Positions 54,054-63,028 are shown, counted from the stretch's first letter. The stretch is 64,000 nucleotides of DNA from Proteinivorax hydrogeniformans (GCF_040515995.1 NZ_CP159485.1:2294001-2358000); one strand, 5' to 3'. Program-made: numbers and translations. Notes: generated by a model from the sequence alone, not told the origin.

Positions 54054-54395
54054 TTAGTAGCCGGCAATCTCTTTAATTCTAAATTCTTTTCCTGAAATCA
54101 AAGTAAAGTCTTCACCATCGCAATTTGGGCATACTTTCCTGTTATCAATTATGTTGTAAACTTCTTTGCATAGATTGCATTTACCGTTAGCTGGTAAAAT
54201 AATAATCTCTAGTTTTGTCTGTTCGTAAGGTGTTTCAGTTACAGCTGCAGGATAGCAATCTTCAATATACCTTGGTATTGCTTGGGATAACTGTCCAATT
54301 TCCAAAACTATCTTTTCCACTTTTTCAACATTATTTTCTTTTGCAAAATTATCTACGATTTTTATAACTTCGTATACAATTCCCAATTCATGCAT
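54054..54395 (-). CDS. HypA-like metallochaperone (locus B)
   Basis: A 113-residue HypA/HybF homologue. Starting at ATG 54395 gives MHELG, the Ni-binding N-terminus, with GAGGG 8 bases upstream; an upstream in-frame codon at 54410 would bury it. Zinc motifs are CNLC and CPNC. It follows the Fe-S flavoprotein gene by 60 bases. It is the same length as the locus A copy. No hydrogenase genes are nearby. Confidence 0.85.
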   Translation of the reverse strand: MHELGIVYEVIKIVDNFAKENNVEKVEKIVLEIGQLSQAIPRYIEDCYPAAVTETPYEQTKLEIIILPANGKCNLCKEVYNIIDNRKVCPNCDGEDFTLISGKEFRIKEIAGY

Positions 54396-54455
54396 AACAT
54401 AATCCCTCATTTTCCTATGATGGTTTGTTCTTGGATGATAAGAAAATCTAATTAA

Positions 54456-57230
54456 CTATCTGGTTTCCGTAAAAGGGTTTATTTTATTTAAAGCAATTTT
54501 AGCTTTTCTAGAGACTGCTTTTTTGATTACTTTTTTAGGTAAATCATCAATTTCGTAGCCAATAACATCGTGAACCCTTTCTAAGTCGATTGCATCAAAC
54601 TTACATCTTAAGGTACAGGCACCACAACCAACACATAAGTATTCGTCCACTTTGGTTGCGCCACAGCCTAAACATCTAGCTGTCTCCTTTTCTATTTCCT
54701 CTTCTGTGAAAACTCCTCTCAAATCTTTAAAAGTAGTTTTAGAAACCTCTCCATCTATATGCTTGATTCTTTGACGCTCAGTTCCGTCGTAATCTATTAA
54801 ATCCGCTAGATTTTCCTTATCAAGCGCTATATATGAGTGGGTATCCCTTCCAAACACTAAAGATTGGCCATTTTGAACAAATCTGTGGATAGAAACAGCA
54901 GCTTCCTTTCCAGCAGCTATGGCATCAATTGCAAGCCTTGGTCCACTAACAACGTCTCCACCTGAGAAAATATCACTCTTTGAAGACTGTAATGTTATAG
55001 GATCAACTTTTATAGTGTTTCTATTAGTTAAAGTAACATCTTCACCTTCTAATAAATTGCCATAATCAAAGTTTTGCCCTACTGACATTAAAACATAGTC
55101 ACAAGGAACTACCTTCTTATCAGATTCGTCAAACTTAGGGTTAAAGTTTCCGTTTTGATCAAATGTCGATATACAGCGTTTAAACTCAACTGCCTTTACC
55201 TTGCCATTTTCCGTTATGATTTTGGAGGGGCCCCATGAATTGTTAATTCCTACTTGTTCTTGTAAAGCTTCCTCCACTTCCTCTTTATGAGCAGGCATAT
55301 TTTCCCTGTCTTCAAGACAGTATATGTCTGTTTGAAGGACATTTTTTAGCCTAGCTGAGCTCCTAGCAACATCAATAGCAACATTGCCACCACCAATTAC
55401 TACTACCTTACCTTGGACGTTGGTTTCTTGACCTAAGTTAAGTGTTTTAAGGAACTTAACCCCACTAAGTACTTCCTTTGATTCTTCTCCCTCTAAGCCC
55501 AGTTTTCTACCTGACTGAGCTCCAATAGCTACATAAAAAGCATTAAAGCCTTGATTTCTAAGTTCCTCAATAGTAATATCTTTTCCTACTTCTACTCCCG
55601 TTTTAAATTTCACGCCCATTTTTCTAATCACGTCAATCTCTGCTTCTATAACGTCTTTTTCTAACCTGTATGAAGGAATACCTAAACTTAACATACCACC
55701 TAGCTTTTCCTCTTTTTCAAAAACTGTGATGTCGTATCCATCAATAGCAAGGTCATAAGCACATGTAAGTCCTGATGGTCCAGAACCGATAATTGCAATC
55801 TTCTTGTCCCCATAGTTATGTCTTTTTGTAGGGATGTATCTAGTCTCCGTATCTAAATCCTTCTGAGCAATAAACTTTTTGATATCATCAACAGCTACTG
55901 CTTCATCTAAATCACCACGGGTACAGTCTTCCTCACAAAGTCTTGGACATATACGTCCACATACTGCTGGAAGTGGATTATGTTTCTTTATAAGCTCAAG
56001 AGCCTCTGTATATTTCCCTTGTGATGCTAACTTGATATAGCCTTGAACTGGAATATGAGCAGGACAGCTTGTAATACAAGGGGCAGTACCAGAATCTAAA
56101 GTGTTTTTCCGATTTTCTCTGTAGTCGGTGTTCCATTTGTCTTCTAACCATTCAGTGTCTCTTGGAGTAACTTTTGTAATGGTTTCGTCAATTGGATTTT
56201 CTGAGCATAGCTTTTGACCAAGCCTTAATGCGTTAGTTGGACATACATCAATACACTCCCCGCAAGCCACGCAGTTTGATTCGTCCACTACAGATTTATA
56301 ATTAGACCTTACAATATCATTGTTTAAGTACTCATTTGCAAGTCTCATGGCAAAACATCCACATCCACAGCAGTTACAAATAGCATGGGTGTGCCCCAGT
56401 CCATCTAGGTTGGGTATAGAGTGCATTAATCCATTATCTTCTGCCCTTTTAATAATTTCAAAGGCTTCTTCCCTTGTTATTTCACGACCCCGGCCAGTTT
56501 TTATATAATATTCTGCGGCGTGGTCTAGCTGGATACACATTTCTTCTTTTAAGTGTCCACAACCTTCTCCCATAGCCTCTCTAGATGTTCTACATGAACA
56601 GTCTGATACCGTAAAAACGCTAGCTTCATTTAAATACTTAGATAGTTCTTCATAAGATGCTCTTCTTGTATTGGCATCAATAGATCTTTCAATAGGTATT
56701 ACTCTCATAGGGCCTCCACCAATAGGCATAATTCCTGCCGCCATTGGCCCCCTTTTACTGCCGAAATAATAAAAAGCTTCAGCAACTTCAGGGTGTTTTT
56801 CAACGATTTCCTTGTTATTGTTAATCGTTTCAAGATGGCCGGGAACAAAAATATCCTGCCAATACATATCTACCCCATCAACAGTATTAACAAAGGCAAC
56901 ACCAGCCCAAGCAATATGATCTAGTGCAGTTTTGACTTTTTCATAAGGTTCTCCCGCTGCTTTTGCAACATCGTCAGCGCTAAGCTTTTTCCTAAATTCT
57001 AAGTGCATTGCGATTTTAGCCTGATAAGAATCTAAAAGCGGTTCAAGAGCATAATACTCTGGTCCAAATGGTATAGCTTCTCTGCTTGTTCCAGCTTTGG
57101 TTCTGCCTATTTTATTGGCAAGATCAAGAATCTCTTGCCTATACGGACGGCCATCAACATCTGCCCATGTTAAAGCAAAATTAAAACGCTTAGACTTATT
57201 AAAGTTTGTTTTTTCATTTTTTTTAGCCAT
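54456..57230 (-). CDS. Large Fe-S flavoprotein, GltD-like fusion (locus B)
   Basis: A 924-residue paralogue of the protein at 21108 with the same order: winged-helix-like N-terminus, SDCSCRTSREAMGEGCGH, CNCCGCGCFAMR, CVACGECIDVCPTNALRLGQ, GltD-type CGRICPRLCEEDC, FAD motif GSGPSGLTCAYDLA, NAD(P) motif GGGNVAIDVARSSAR and C-terminal CVGCGACTLRCKFDAI. Near-identical blocks show common ancestry; an N-terminal extension of about 25 residues differs. It should be a multi-cluster NAD(P)H oxidoreductase. It is first of a minus-strand operon and divergent from the transposase-like gene. Confidence 0.88.
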   Translation of the reverse strand: MAKKNEKTNFNKSKRFNFALTWADVDGRPYRQEILDLANKIGRTKAGTSREAIPFGPEYYALEPLLDSYQAKIAMHLEFRKKLSADDVAKAAGEPYEKVKTALDHIAWAGVAFVNTVDGVDMYWQDIFVPGHLETINNNKEIVEKHPEVAEAFYYFGSKRGPMAAGIMPIGGGPMRVIPIERSIDANTRRASYEELSKYLNEASVFTVSDCSCRTSREAMGEGCGHLKEEMCIQLDHAAEYYIKTGRGREITREEAFEIIKRAEDNGLMHSIPNLDGLGHTHAICNCCGCGCFAMRLANEYLNNDIVRSNYKSVVDESNCVACGECIDVCPTNALRLGQKLCSENPIDETITKVTPRDTEWLEDKWNTDYRENRKNTLDSGTAPCITSCPAHIPVQGYIKLASQGKYTEALELIKKHNPLPAVCGRICPRLCEEDCTRGDLDEAVAVDDIKKFIAQKDLDTETRYIPTKRHNYGDKKIAIIGSGPSGLTCAYDLAIDGYDITVFEKEEKLGGMLSLGIPSYRLEKDVIEAEIDVIRKMGVKFKTGVEVGKDITIEELRNQGFNAFYVAIGAQSGRKLGLEGEESKEVLSGVKFLKTLNLGQETNVQGKVVVIGGGNVAIDVARSSARLKNVLQTDIYCLEDRENMPAHKEEVEEALQEQVGINNSWGPSKIITENGKVKAVEFKRCISTFDQNGNFNPKFDESDKKVVPCDYVLMSVGQNFDYGNLLEGEDVTLTNRNTIKVDPITLQSSKSDIFSGGDVVSGPRLAIDAIAAGKEAAVSIHRFVQNGQSLVFGRDTHSYIALDKENLADLIDYDGTERQRIKHIDGEVSKTTFKDLRGVFTEEEIEKETARCLGCGATKVDEYLCVGCGACTLRCKFDAIDLERVHDVIGYEIDDLPKKVIKKAVSRKAKIALNKINPFTETR

Positions 57231-57365
57231 TTTTTAATCTCCTCCCTTTTTAACCCAGTTTTACCCATTGTCCTATGCCCTTTTTCCCCGTACTCTTAGC
57301 TTTAAGTTGATTATATCAATACCGAAAACTCCCCGGCAAGAAAGGCTTGTCTAATAAATCAAGGG

Positions 57366-57480
57366 ATATTTTACTTTACATTTGTGTTTACACTTAGATT
57401 CATTTCGCCAACAGCTTAATTTTCTGATAATAATAAAATTAATAGATAGGTATTGTAAACAAAAACCTAAAGTAAAATAT
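57366..57480. repeat. 26-bp inverted repeat in divergent promoter region
   Basis: The arm at 57366-57391 and the arm at 57455-57480 are complementary at 23 of 26 positions, separated by 63 bases. They lie between the Fe-S flavoprotein and the transposase-like gene. The rest of 57231-57635 has no ORF with a ribosome site. Confidence 0.65.
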
Positions 57481-57558
57481 TTTTCTATTGGCAGAGAACA
57501 TAATAGAAAAACCTATAGCTTAGCTAAAAATCAAAATATTGTAAACCCATCGTATGTA

Positions 57559-57574
57559 TGTTAAAATTTTAACA
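57559..57574. promoter_or_regulatory. Palindrome upstream of transposase-like gene
   Basis: Perfect 16-bp palindrome TGTTAAAATTTTAACA, 62 bases before the start codon. Candidate operator; AT-rich palindromes also arise by chance. Confidence 0.35.
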
Positions 57575-57635
57575 AACATTAAATGCTTTGCGATTATACA
57601 TTTTTAGTACGTTTTAGGTGGGGGCCGGGGGCGCT

Positions 57636-58613
57636 ATGGATAAACAGTTAAAGTTTGAAATAATTATCGAAGGGCAAAAATATGGTGTCACTGCAACCTG
57701 TAAAAAGCATAACATCTCAAGGACACTTTATTATCGTTGGTTAAAACGATATAAAACCCATGGCATTGAAGGCTTAGGTAAGATAGAAAAGAGCTTCACT
57801 CCGGTTAATAAAACTAAACCAGAAATAGTTTCTACTATTTTAAATCTAATAAAAAAACACCCAAAGTTTGGGCCTAGGGAAATCAAATATCTTTTAGAAG
57901 AGATAGGCTATGATATAAGCGAATCTGCTGTGTATAATGTTATGAATAGAAATAATCTAACCAAAAGAGCTAAAAGGCTCAAGTTTGCAAATAAGTCAGA
58001 GAAAAAGGCAAACAGGAATTACCCCGACTTTGGAAGGATAAAAAGTGGTGAATGTTGGTTGTGTTGGACAACATTCTGTGGAGAGTTTGAAGCTTTAGGC
58101 TCAATATATGCTTACACTATATTTGATTACAAAAGTAAAATTGCTTGTACTAGGCTATACAATCAGCTGTCTATGAAAAATTTTGAAGACATTCTAACAG
58201 GCTTGGCTATCCCTGTTGCTCAAAGCTTGAGTGCAGAGGGTAAACATTTGTGCTTTTTTGATAATGACATCACCGTAAAACAGAAAGGTTCTCTTTTGTC
58301 TTACACAACTGTTCAACATTTCGGGTATGATATAAATGTTCATATGTTAAAAGAAAGCGATGATTTAACTGAAGCTAACGAATTAAGAAAAGAATATACT
58401 CATCGCTGCTTGTCTTTTCTCATGCCTCTTATTTATAAAGGAGTATCGTTTAATAAACTTAAAATTGATCTGCAAAGTTATATCAGAGATTACAACATTA
58501 AAAACAAATTATCGTATAACGGTGAGCTTTATTCACCAGTTGAATATCATGCTAAGTCAACAAATGCTGAAGTGATTTTGCCCCTATGGGCTTATATAGA
58601 AAGACAATATTAA
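57636..58613 (+). CDS. Degenerate transposase-like DNA-binding protein (locus B)
   Basis: A 325-residue paralogue of the protein at 25302: helix-turn-helix (GVTATCKKHNISRTLYYRWL), HTH_21-like HPKFGPREIKYLLEEIGYDI and an integrase-like core. The first catalytic position reads CWLCWTTFCGEF with no Asp, while FFDNDITV lies near the second. So the lost residue differs from locus A. It ends in the same LPLW motif. The ATG at 57636 follows an unusually G-rich stretch; GTG 57618 is also open. The FAD gene follows after 12 bases. I infer a DNA-binding role without transposition. Confidence 0.72.
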   Translation: MDKQLKFEIIIEGQKYGVTATCKKHNISRTLYYRWLKRYKTHGIEGLGKIEKSFTPVNKTKPEIVSTILNLIKKHPKFGPREIKYLLEEIGYDISESAVYNVMNRNNLTKRAKRLKFANKSEKKANRNYPDFGRIKSGECWLCWTTFCGEFEALGSIYAYTIFDYKSKIACTRLYNQLSMKNFEDILTGLAIPVAQSLSAEGKHLCFFDNDITVKQKGSLLSYTTVQHFGYDINVHMLKESDDLTEANELRKEYTHRCLSFLMPLIYKGVSFNKLKIDLQSYIRDYNIKNKLSYNGELYSPVEYHAKSTNAEVILPLWAYIERQY

Positions 58614-58625
58614 GAGGTGATAAAG

Positions 58626-59816
58626 ATGCGCTATGCCATAATAGGTGCAGGGTTTAGCGGCATGTTAGCAGCTTATCTTTTAGAAAAAAAAGGCGTAGAT
58701 GTCACTGTATATGAAAAGCAAGAAAATATAGGTGGCCACTGCAGAACAATTGTAAACAAGTATATGCATATTGAACTTGCTACCGTATTTTGCTTTTCTC
58801 AACATATTAAAGAGCTTTTAATAGAGCTGGATGTTGGATATACTGAGCGTTTTACATACAGAAACTTTTTAGATGAGAATTTTTCCAAAGTTGAACATAT
58901 AGCTAGAGATAGAGTAGAGGGGCTGATGGGGGAACTAGTTAAATTAAATGATATATTAAAACCTTACCGTCCTTATTTAAATGATATTAATTATGGGTAT
59001 ATCCCTGAAGAGTTAATGGTATCTTTGCATGAATTTCTTAAAAAGAACAATTTAAATAATATTAGCGAAGTAATTGCTCCCCACCTCTCTTCGTTTGGTT
59101 TTGGAAGTATCTACGAGGTTCAAGCATACTATGCTTTTCATATCTTTGATATGGATACTATTTATTCATTTATTCAGAGCAATAAACTTCTATTTGTGAA
59201 TAAGGGAATGTCTGAGGTAATACATAAGCTGAGTCAGAATATATCAGATATTCGCTATTCCATCGAAGTAATAAATATCGAAAGATTAGATGACAAAGTT
59301 AAGGTTGAATCGGAATATGGCTCTGATTTATATGATAAAGTTCTTATCACAACTAAGTTGCCTAATGATGTGATAAAAGATGATTTATACAACCAGTTGA
59401 TGAATAAGATTGATACAAACCCATATATCACCTGTGCTTATGAGGTAGATAATAGAAATATCGTCACAACATATTATAAAGCCAATTTAGGGAAAAAAGG
59501 AAAAGTACAGTTTTTCCATACCTTTAATCATAATAACAAAAACGTATTGGTTGCTTATGCCTATGGTCATGTAAACAAAGAGCTTGTTAACAGTATTACC
59601 AATGATATTCAAAAGTCAGGTATACAGGTGAAGCACTTAATAACAGCTAAGCAATGGTATATATTCCCTCACTTAAAAGAGAAAAACTTAACTCAGAGCT
59701 TTTATAAGGACATCTTAGACAGACAAAAAAATAGCAATATATGCCTAATCGGCTCCATAGTCTCAAAACCGTCAATTTCAAATTTATATGCTTCTATTAA
59801 GCAGTTTATAGGTTGA
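58626..59816 (+). CDS. FAD-dependent oxidoreductase (locus B)
   Basis: A 396-residue flavoprotein, paralogue of 24049. FAD motif AIIGAGFSGMLAAYLLEKKG, then EKQENIGGHCRTI. The mid-motif HLSSFGFGSIYEVQAYYAF matches locus A. The C-terminal flavin motif is weaker (CLIGSIVSKPSISNLYASIK), lacking the usual GE. I chose ATG 58626 with GAGGTG upstream; GTG 58617 lies in that site. It is co-transcribed with the transposase-like gene. Substrate unknown. Confidence 0.82.
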   Translation: MRYAIIGAGFSGMLAAYLLEKKGVDVTVYEKQENIGGHCRTIVNKYMHIELATVFCFSQHIKELLIELDVGYTERFTYRNFLDENFSKVEHIARDRVEGLMGELVKLNDILKPYRPYLNDINYGYIPEELMVSLHEFLKKNNLNNISEVIAPHLSSFGFGSIYEVQAYYAFHIFDMDTIYSFIQSNKLLFVNKGMSEVIHKLSQNISDIRYSIEVINIERLDDKVKVESEYGSDLYDKVLITTKLPNDVIKDDLYNQLMNKIDTNPYITCAYEVDNRNIVTTYYKANLGKKGKVQFFHTFNHNNKNVLVAYAYGHVNKELVNSITNDIQKSGIQVKHLITAKQWYIFPHLKEKNLTQSFYKDILDRQKNSNICLIGSIVSKPSISNLYASIKQFIG

Positions 59817-59895
59817 ATAATATAGTATGGTGCCCCTGCTTACAACTGTTGAATTACCCTCGAGTTTGCTGAGGTTGGGGTCTTTAACCTGCGAT

Positions 59896-59944
59896 AAAAA
59901 AGATGTTCCAATCATCAAGAATCGATGATCGGAACATCTTTTTT
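59896..59944 (+). terminator. Terminator hairpin with shared loop
   Basis: Outer stem AAAAAAGATGTTCC / GGAACATCTTTTTT, inner ATCATC / GATGAT, loop AAGAATC. It lies 80 bases past the FAD gene. Confidence 0.85.
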
Positions 59945-59991
59945 ATATTACTGGGCTAGATATGTCCCAGCCTCATTTTAATTAATTATGT

Positions 59992-60051
59992 CCAGCAAAC
60001 AAGTATTTTCAATGAATTGTCAACGTCAATTTTAAAAAGGGGGTGTTGGAC
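59992..60051. repeat. Dispersed repeat, copy 1
   Basis: About 60 bases (CAGCAAACAAGT ... ACGTCAA ... GTGTTGGAC) that resemble 62958-63028 in order and spacing of conserved blocks. Both copies follow a terminator. Confidence 0.5.
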
Positions 60052-60071
60052 CTGAAGTTTTAATAGTTTTT

Positions 60072-61355
60072 TTATTTGGTATCTTTATTAACTTGCTTTT
60101 TTTGGCGTTTCAAGCAGTAAATTGTAAGCGATGCAGGTATCATTAGTATAGGTAGTATAACCTTAGGGTTTATCCACGCCTTTACTTTGTCCCATCTAGT
60201 ATTTTCTACTGTCTCTTCTACTTCGTCCTCTTTATCTTCTTTATCTTCTTTCTCCGCTTCCTTTAACTCCTCAATCTTATGACTCTTTTCGCCTAAGTTA
60301 TATGGTTTAGACATATAAACTTCTTCTGACTCTCTACTATCGTCTGTCACTAATAAAACTAAAGTCAGACTACTGTCTTTGTCTTCGAAGTTAGGAGAAG
60401 AATCAGCTATGAACTCGGTTTTTTCAGAAACAGAGTCTTGCAATAAGCTAAAGGTAGAAAAACCTCTTACTACCTTGTTTAAGTCCTCTAACGAAGAATT
60501 TTCGTCTAGTTTATCGGTTACCCAAGTGTATAAAACTTTTTGATTGGTTTCTTTTTCTATTTCACTCAGATCTGCATCTACAAACACGTCTCTACCATCA
60601 TACCTTAGGGATTCCCAGTCTATATCGATGGCTATATGGTCTGTGGATACTTCGGATGTGTTTTGGCTTGATTGGCTTGATTGGCTTGCCTGATTAGACT
60701 GACTTGATTGACTTGACTGGTTAGACTGGCTGGACTCCTCAGCTTGATTCGATTGGTTAGACTGATTTGACTCCTCAGGTTGACTCGGCTGTTCAGGTTC
60801 AGGTTCGGGTTCGGGTTGAGTTTCTGTAGGGCGTGGACCTTCCCCCGCCCACACTCTTCCTATAAACTGCGGTTGGTCGGCTTTATAGATTTTCTCTACA
60901 CCGTATCTTCGGTTATCGACTAAAATATCGCCTTTACTGCCGTCAGGTAGTACCTCCCATTTTATCATCGTAGTCATTTCCCCTATATAATGAAGCCAAT
61001 TACCGTTAGAGTCGATGTCCCCGTCACAGTTTCTTCTCATGGCATAATAGTAGTCCTGCCTCTCGCCTAACTGAGGTTCTATGTTCTCGGAGACTACTTT
61101 CCATCTTCCATGCTCTTCGTTGTTTACCTCTTTCTCTATTATTTTTAGTATATCATAAGATATAATATCGTCTGCTGTGTCTACTTTAGCTACTTTGTAA
61201 CGTGTCTCTCTGTAGGTTATCCCGTCTTCTTCATATCTTATATTCCTTATTAACTTACCCGGTTCGCTTGCGGACGCGGATAAGCTGCTGGCAAAAACCA
61301 CCGCCGCCGTTAATAATCCTGTAAATGCTATTTTGCATGTCTTTTTCTTGTTCAT
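60072..61355 (-). CDS. Exported surface protein with Ser/Asn/Gln-rich repeats
   Basis: A 427-residue protein. Signal peptide (KIAFTGLLTAAVVFASSLSA then SASEP), a folded N-terminal region with several Arg/Tyr-rich strands, a PEPEPEPEQPSQ linker, a tract of SNQ/SSQ triplets (about 195-235), a second folded domain, an acidic KEDKEDKEDE stretch and a C-terminal membrane helix (VILPILMIPASLTIYCL) with a basic tail. No LPXTG motif is visible, so the helix itself is the anchor. Function is unknown; adhesion or wall contact is possible. Confidence 0.75.
   Translation of the reverse strand: MNKKKTCKIAFTGLLTAAVVFASSLSASASEPGKLIRNIRYEEDGITYRETRYKVAKVDTADDIISYDILKIIEKEVNNEEHGRWKVVSENIEPQLGERQDYYYAMRRNCDGDIDSNGNWLHYIGEMTTMIKWEVLPDGSKGDILVDNRRYGVEKIYKADQPQFIGRVWAGEGPRPTETQPEPEPEPEQPSQPEESNQSNQSNQAEESSQSNQSSQSSQSNQASQSSQSSQNTSEVSTDHIAIDIDWESLRYDGRDVFVDADLSEIEKETNQKVLYTWVTDKLDENSSLEDLNKVVRGFSTFSLLQDSVSEKTEFIADSSPNFEDKDSSLTLVLLVTDDSRESEEVYMSKPYNLGEKSHKIEELKEAEKEDKEDKEDEVEETVENTRWDKVKAWINPKVILPILMIPASLTIYCLKRQKKQVNKDTK
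60663..60775 (-). repeat. 9-base tandem repeat in the surface protein gene
   Basis: Degenerate repeats of TTGGCTTGA/TTAGACTGA type (period 9), encoding SNQ/SSQ triplets, interrupted by EES. Likely length-variable by slippage. Confidence 0.7.
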
Positions 61356-61641
61356 AATAAAACACCCTCTCCCGAAATAAATCTATACCTATATTATAAC
61401 TTAAGTAGTTTATTTTTCCAGAAGAAATACTTCCTAAAAATCCAATATAGATATAAAAGTTATAACAAAGGGGCGTTAGCGCTTCCTTTGAGTCAGGCCT
61501 TTGATGTTTCAATATGACAATAAAACCATTTTCGTAATAATCGCTACTTATCCCTTTGGTGTAATTAGGATTACATCTAGTTAAATAATATACTATTTTT
61601 TACATCTTATACAATACTTATTCATATATTGAGAAGGATAT

Positions 61642-62127
61642 ATGAAATTAGTTAGGGAATTAATTAAAGGGGAAGGATTAAGCGTGGGAAAAATAATTAA
61701 AGTTAATGATCGATCCATAGATAGCGTAACAGAACTAGCCATGAAGCTATGGCCAGACAATGATTATCAAGAGCTAAAAGAAGAATTTGCTAAAATGCTA
61801 CATACCGATAACAATAAGGTTTTTCTTTACCTAGTTGACGGCAATCCCATAGGTTTTGCTCATTTTTCCATAAGAACTGACTATGTAGAAGGCTCTGATA
61901 GCTCTCCAATTGGTTACATCGAAGGAATATATGTTGAAGCCGAATACCGAAGACAAGGGGTATCAAAAGAGCTGCTAGCAAAGGGGGAGCAATGGGTAAG
62001 GGAAAAGGGCTATTCAGAAATTGCTTCATCTTGTGAGTATGACAATACAACAAGCTACCATTTCCACAAGGGAATAGGCTTTAAAGAAGCCAATAGGATT
62101 ATCTGTTTTATAAAGGATATTAGGTAG
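61642..62127 (+). CDS. AAC(6')-type GNAT acetyltransferase
   Basis: Up to 161 residues. It resembles aminoglycoside 6'-N-acetyltransferases of the short AAC(6') type: AMKLWPDNDYQELKEEF near the N-terminus, IGYIEGIYVEAEYRRQGVSK (motif A) and YHFHKGIGFKEANRIICFIK at the end. A GTG at 61684 with GGGGAAGG upstream would give the usual length of about 147 residues and is a good alternative start. A real resistance role is uncertain. Confidence 0.8.
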   Translation: MKLVRELIKGEGLSVGKIIKVNDRSIDSVTELAMKLWPDNDYQELKEEFAKMLHTDNNKVFLYLVDGNPIGFAHFSIRTDYVEGSDSSPIGYIEGIYVEAEYRRQGVSKELLAKGEQWVREKGYSEIASSCEYDNTTSYHFHKGIGFKEANRIICFIKDIR

Positions 62128-62191
62128 GATAAAAAAATCAGAGGAGATGAAAAGAGAGAGTTGACTACCTAAAAGTCCACCGAGATACTAT

Positions 62192-62242
62192 TTTATGACA
62201 GATCCCGATGGTTATGAGATAGAAGTTATTAGAATAAAGTAA
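62192..62242 (+). pseudogene. Glyoxalase-family C-terminal remnant
   Basis: Reads FMTDPDGYEIEVIRIK then stop, the standard end of glyoxalase/bleomycin-resistance (VOC) proteins. The preceding 40 bases are out of frame and nothing else of the gene remains. Confidence 0.7.
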
Positions 62243-62261
62243 AGGAGAAGGAGGAATGTAA

Positions 62262-62831
62262 ATGAAGGGTTCAGAGAATGAAGCAAAATATGAAAGGGCT
62301 ATTTTTGCAGGAGGATGTTTTTGGTGTATGGTATCTCCCTTCCATGTTTTTGATGGGATAATAGATGTGGTATCAGGCTATATGGGGGGACATAAAGAAA
62401 ATCCAACCTATGAAGATGTGAAGTCTCAAACATCAGGACATTATGAGGTTGTGCAAATTACCTATGACCCAGATAAGATAGACTATGATAAGTTACTAAA
62501 GGCTTTTTGGATGCAGATAGATCCTACAGACCCCGATGGTCAGTTCCATGACAGAGGGCCATCTTATAAATCTGCTATTTTCTACACCACAGAGGAACAA
62601 AAAGAGAAAGCTGAAGCATCAAAAAAAGCTTTAGATGCCTCAGGTAGATTTTCTAATCCAGTTGTAACGGAGATATTACCTGCTTCAACCTTCTACAAAG
62701 CTGAGGAATATCATCAAGATTACCATGAAAAAAATCCTACCCATTATAAAGAAGATAGGAAAATATCAGGAAGAGATGAGTTCATTAAAAAGCACTGGGG
62801 AGAAGAATTCTGGGAGCTATTTGATGAATAA
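62262..62831 (+). CDS. msrA: Peptide methionine-S-sulfoxide reductase MsrA
   Basis: A 189-residue MsrA that reduces the S epimer of methionine sulfoxide. The active site is FAGGCFWCMVSPF (about 15-27), with the catalytic Cys in GGCFW; the family YxGG and GHYEVV motifs follow. A thioredoxin-recycling Cys near the C-terminus is not visible, but FWCM gives a second Cys three residues on. GGAGG lies 7 bases before the ATG. A glyoxalase remnant lies upstream. Confidence 0.94.
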   Translation: MKGSENEAKYERAIFAGGCFWCMVSPFHVFDGIIDVVSGYMGGHKENPTYEDVKSQTSGHYEVVQITYDPDKIDYDKLLKAFWMQIDPTDPDGQFHDRGPSYKSAIFYTTEEQKEKAEASKKALDASGRFSNPVVTEILPASTFYKAEEYHQDYHEKNPTHYKEDRKISGRDEFIKKHWGEEFWELFDE

Positions 62832-62910
62832 AGACAAGCTGAAGTGTGCGTGAATGCAAAACCAGTGGGTTCAAGCTTTTGATATTTCAATATATGGAAG
62901 TAAACCAATT

Positions 62911-62946
62911 AAAGAACCTACCCAAAAATATGGGTAGGTTCTTTTA
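62911..62946 (+). terminator. Terminator of msrA
   Basis: AAAGAACCTACCC pairs with GGGTAGGTTCTTT, 8-base loop, T-run at the end. Confidence 0.85.
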
Positions 62947-62957
62947 ATTATCCTTGA

Positions 62958-63028
62958 TCAGCAGACAAATGTTCTCTACATGTGTTGAATTGACGACGTC
63001 AACAAATTAGAAAAGGATAGTGTTGGCT
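62958..63028. repeat. Dispersed repeat, copy 2
   Basis: Second copy of the repeat at 59992: CAGCAGACAAAT, ACGTCAACAA, AAAAGGATAGTGTTGGCT. Confidence 0.5.

Noticed and set aside
60663-60775. CRISPR-like repeat array
   Set aside because: The period is 9 bases, in frame, and encodes SNQ/SSQ triplets; there are no spacers.
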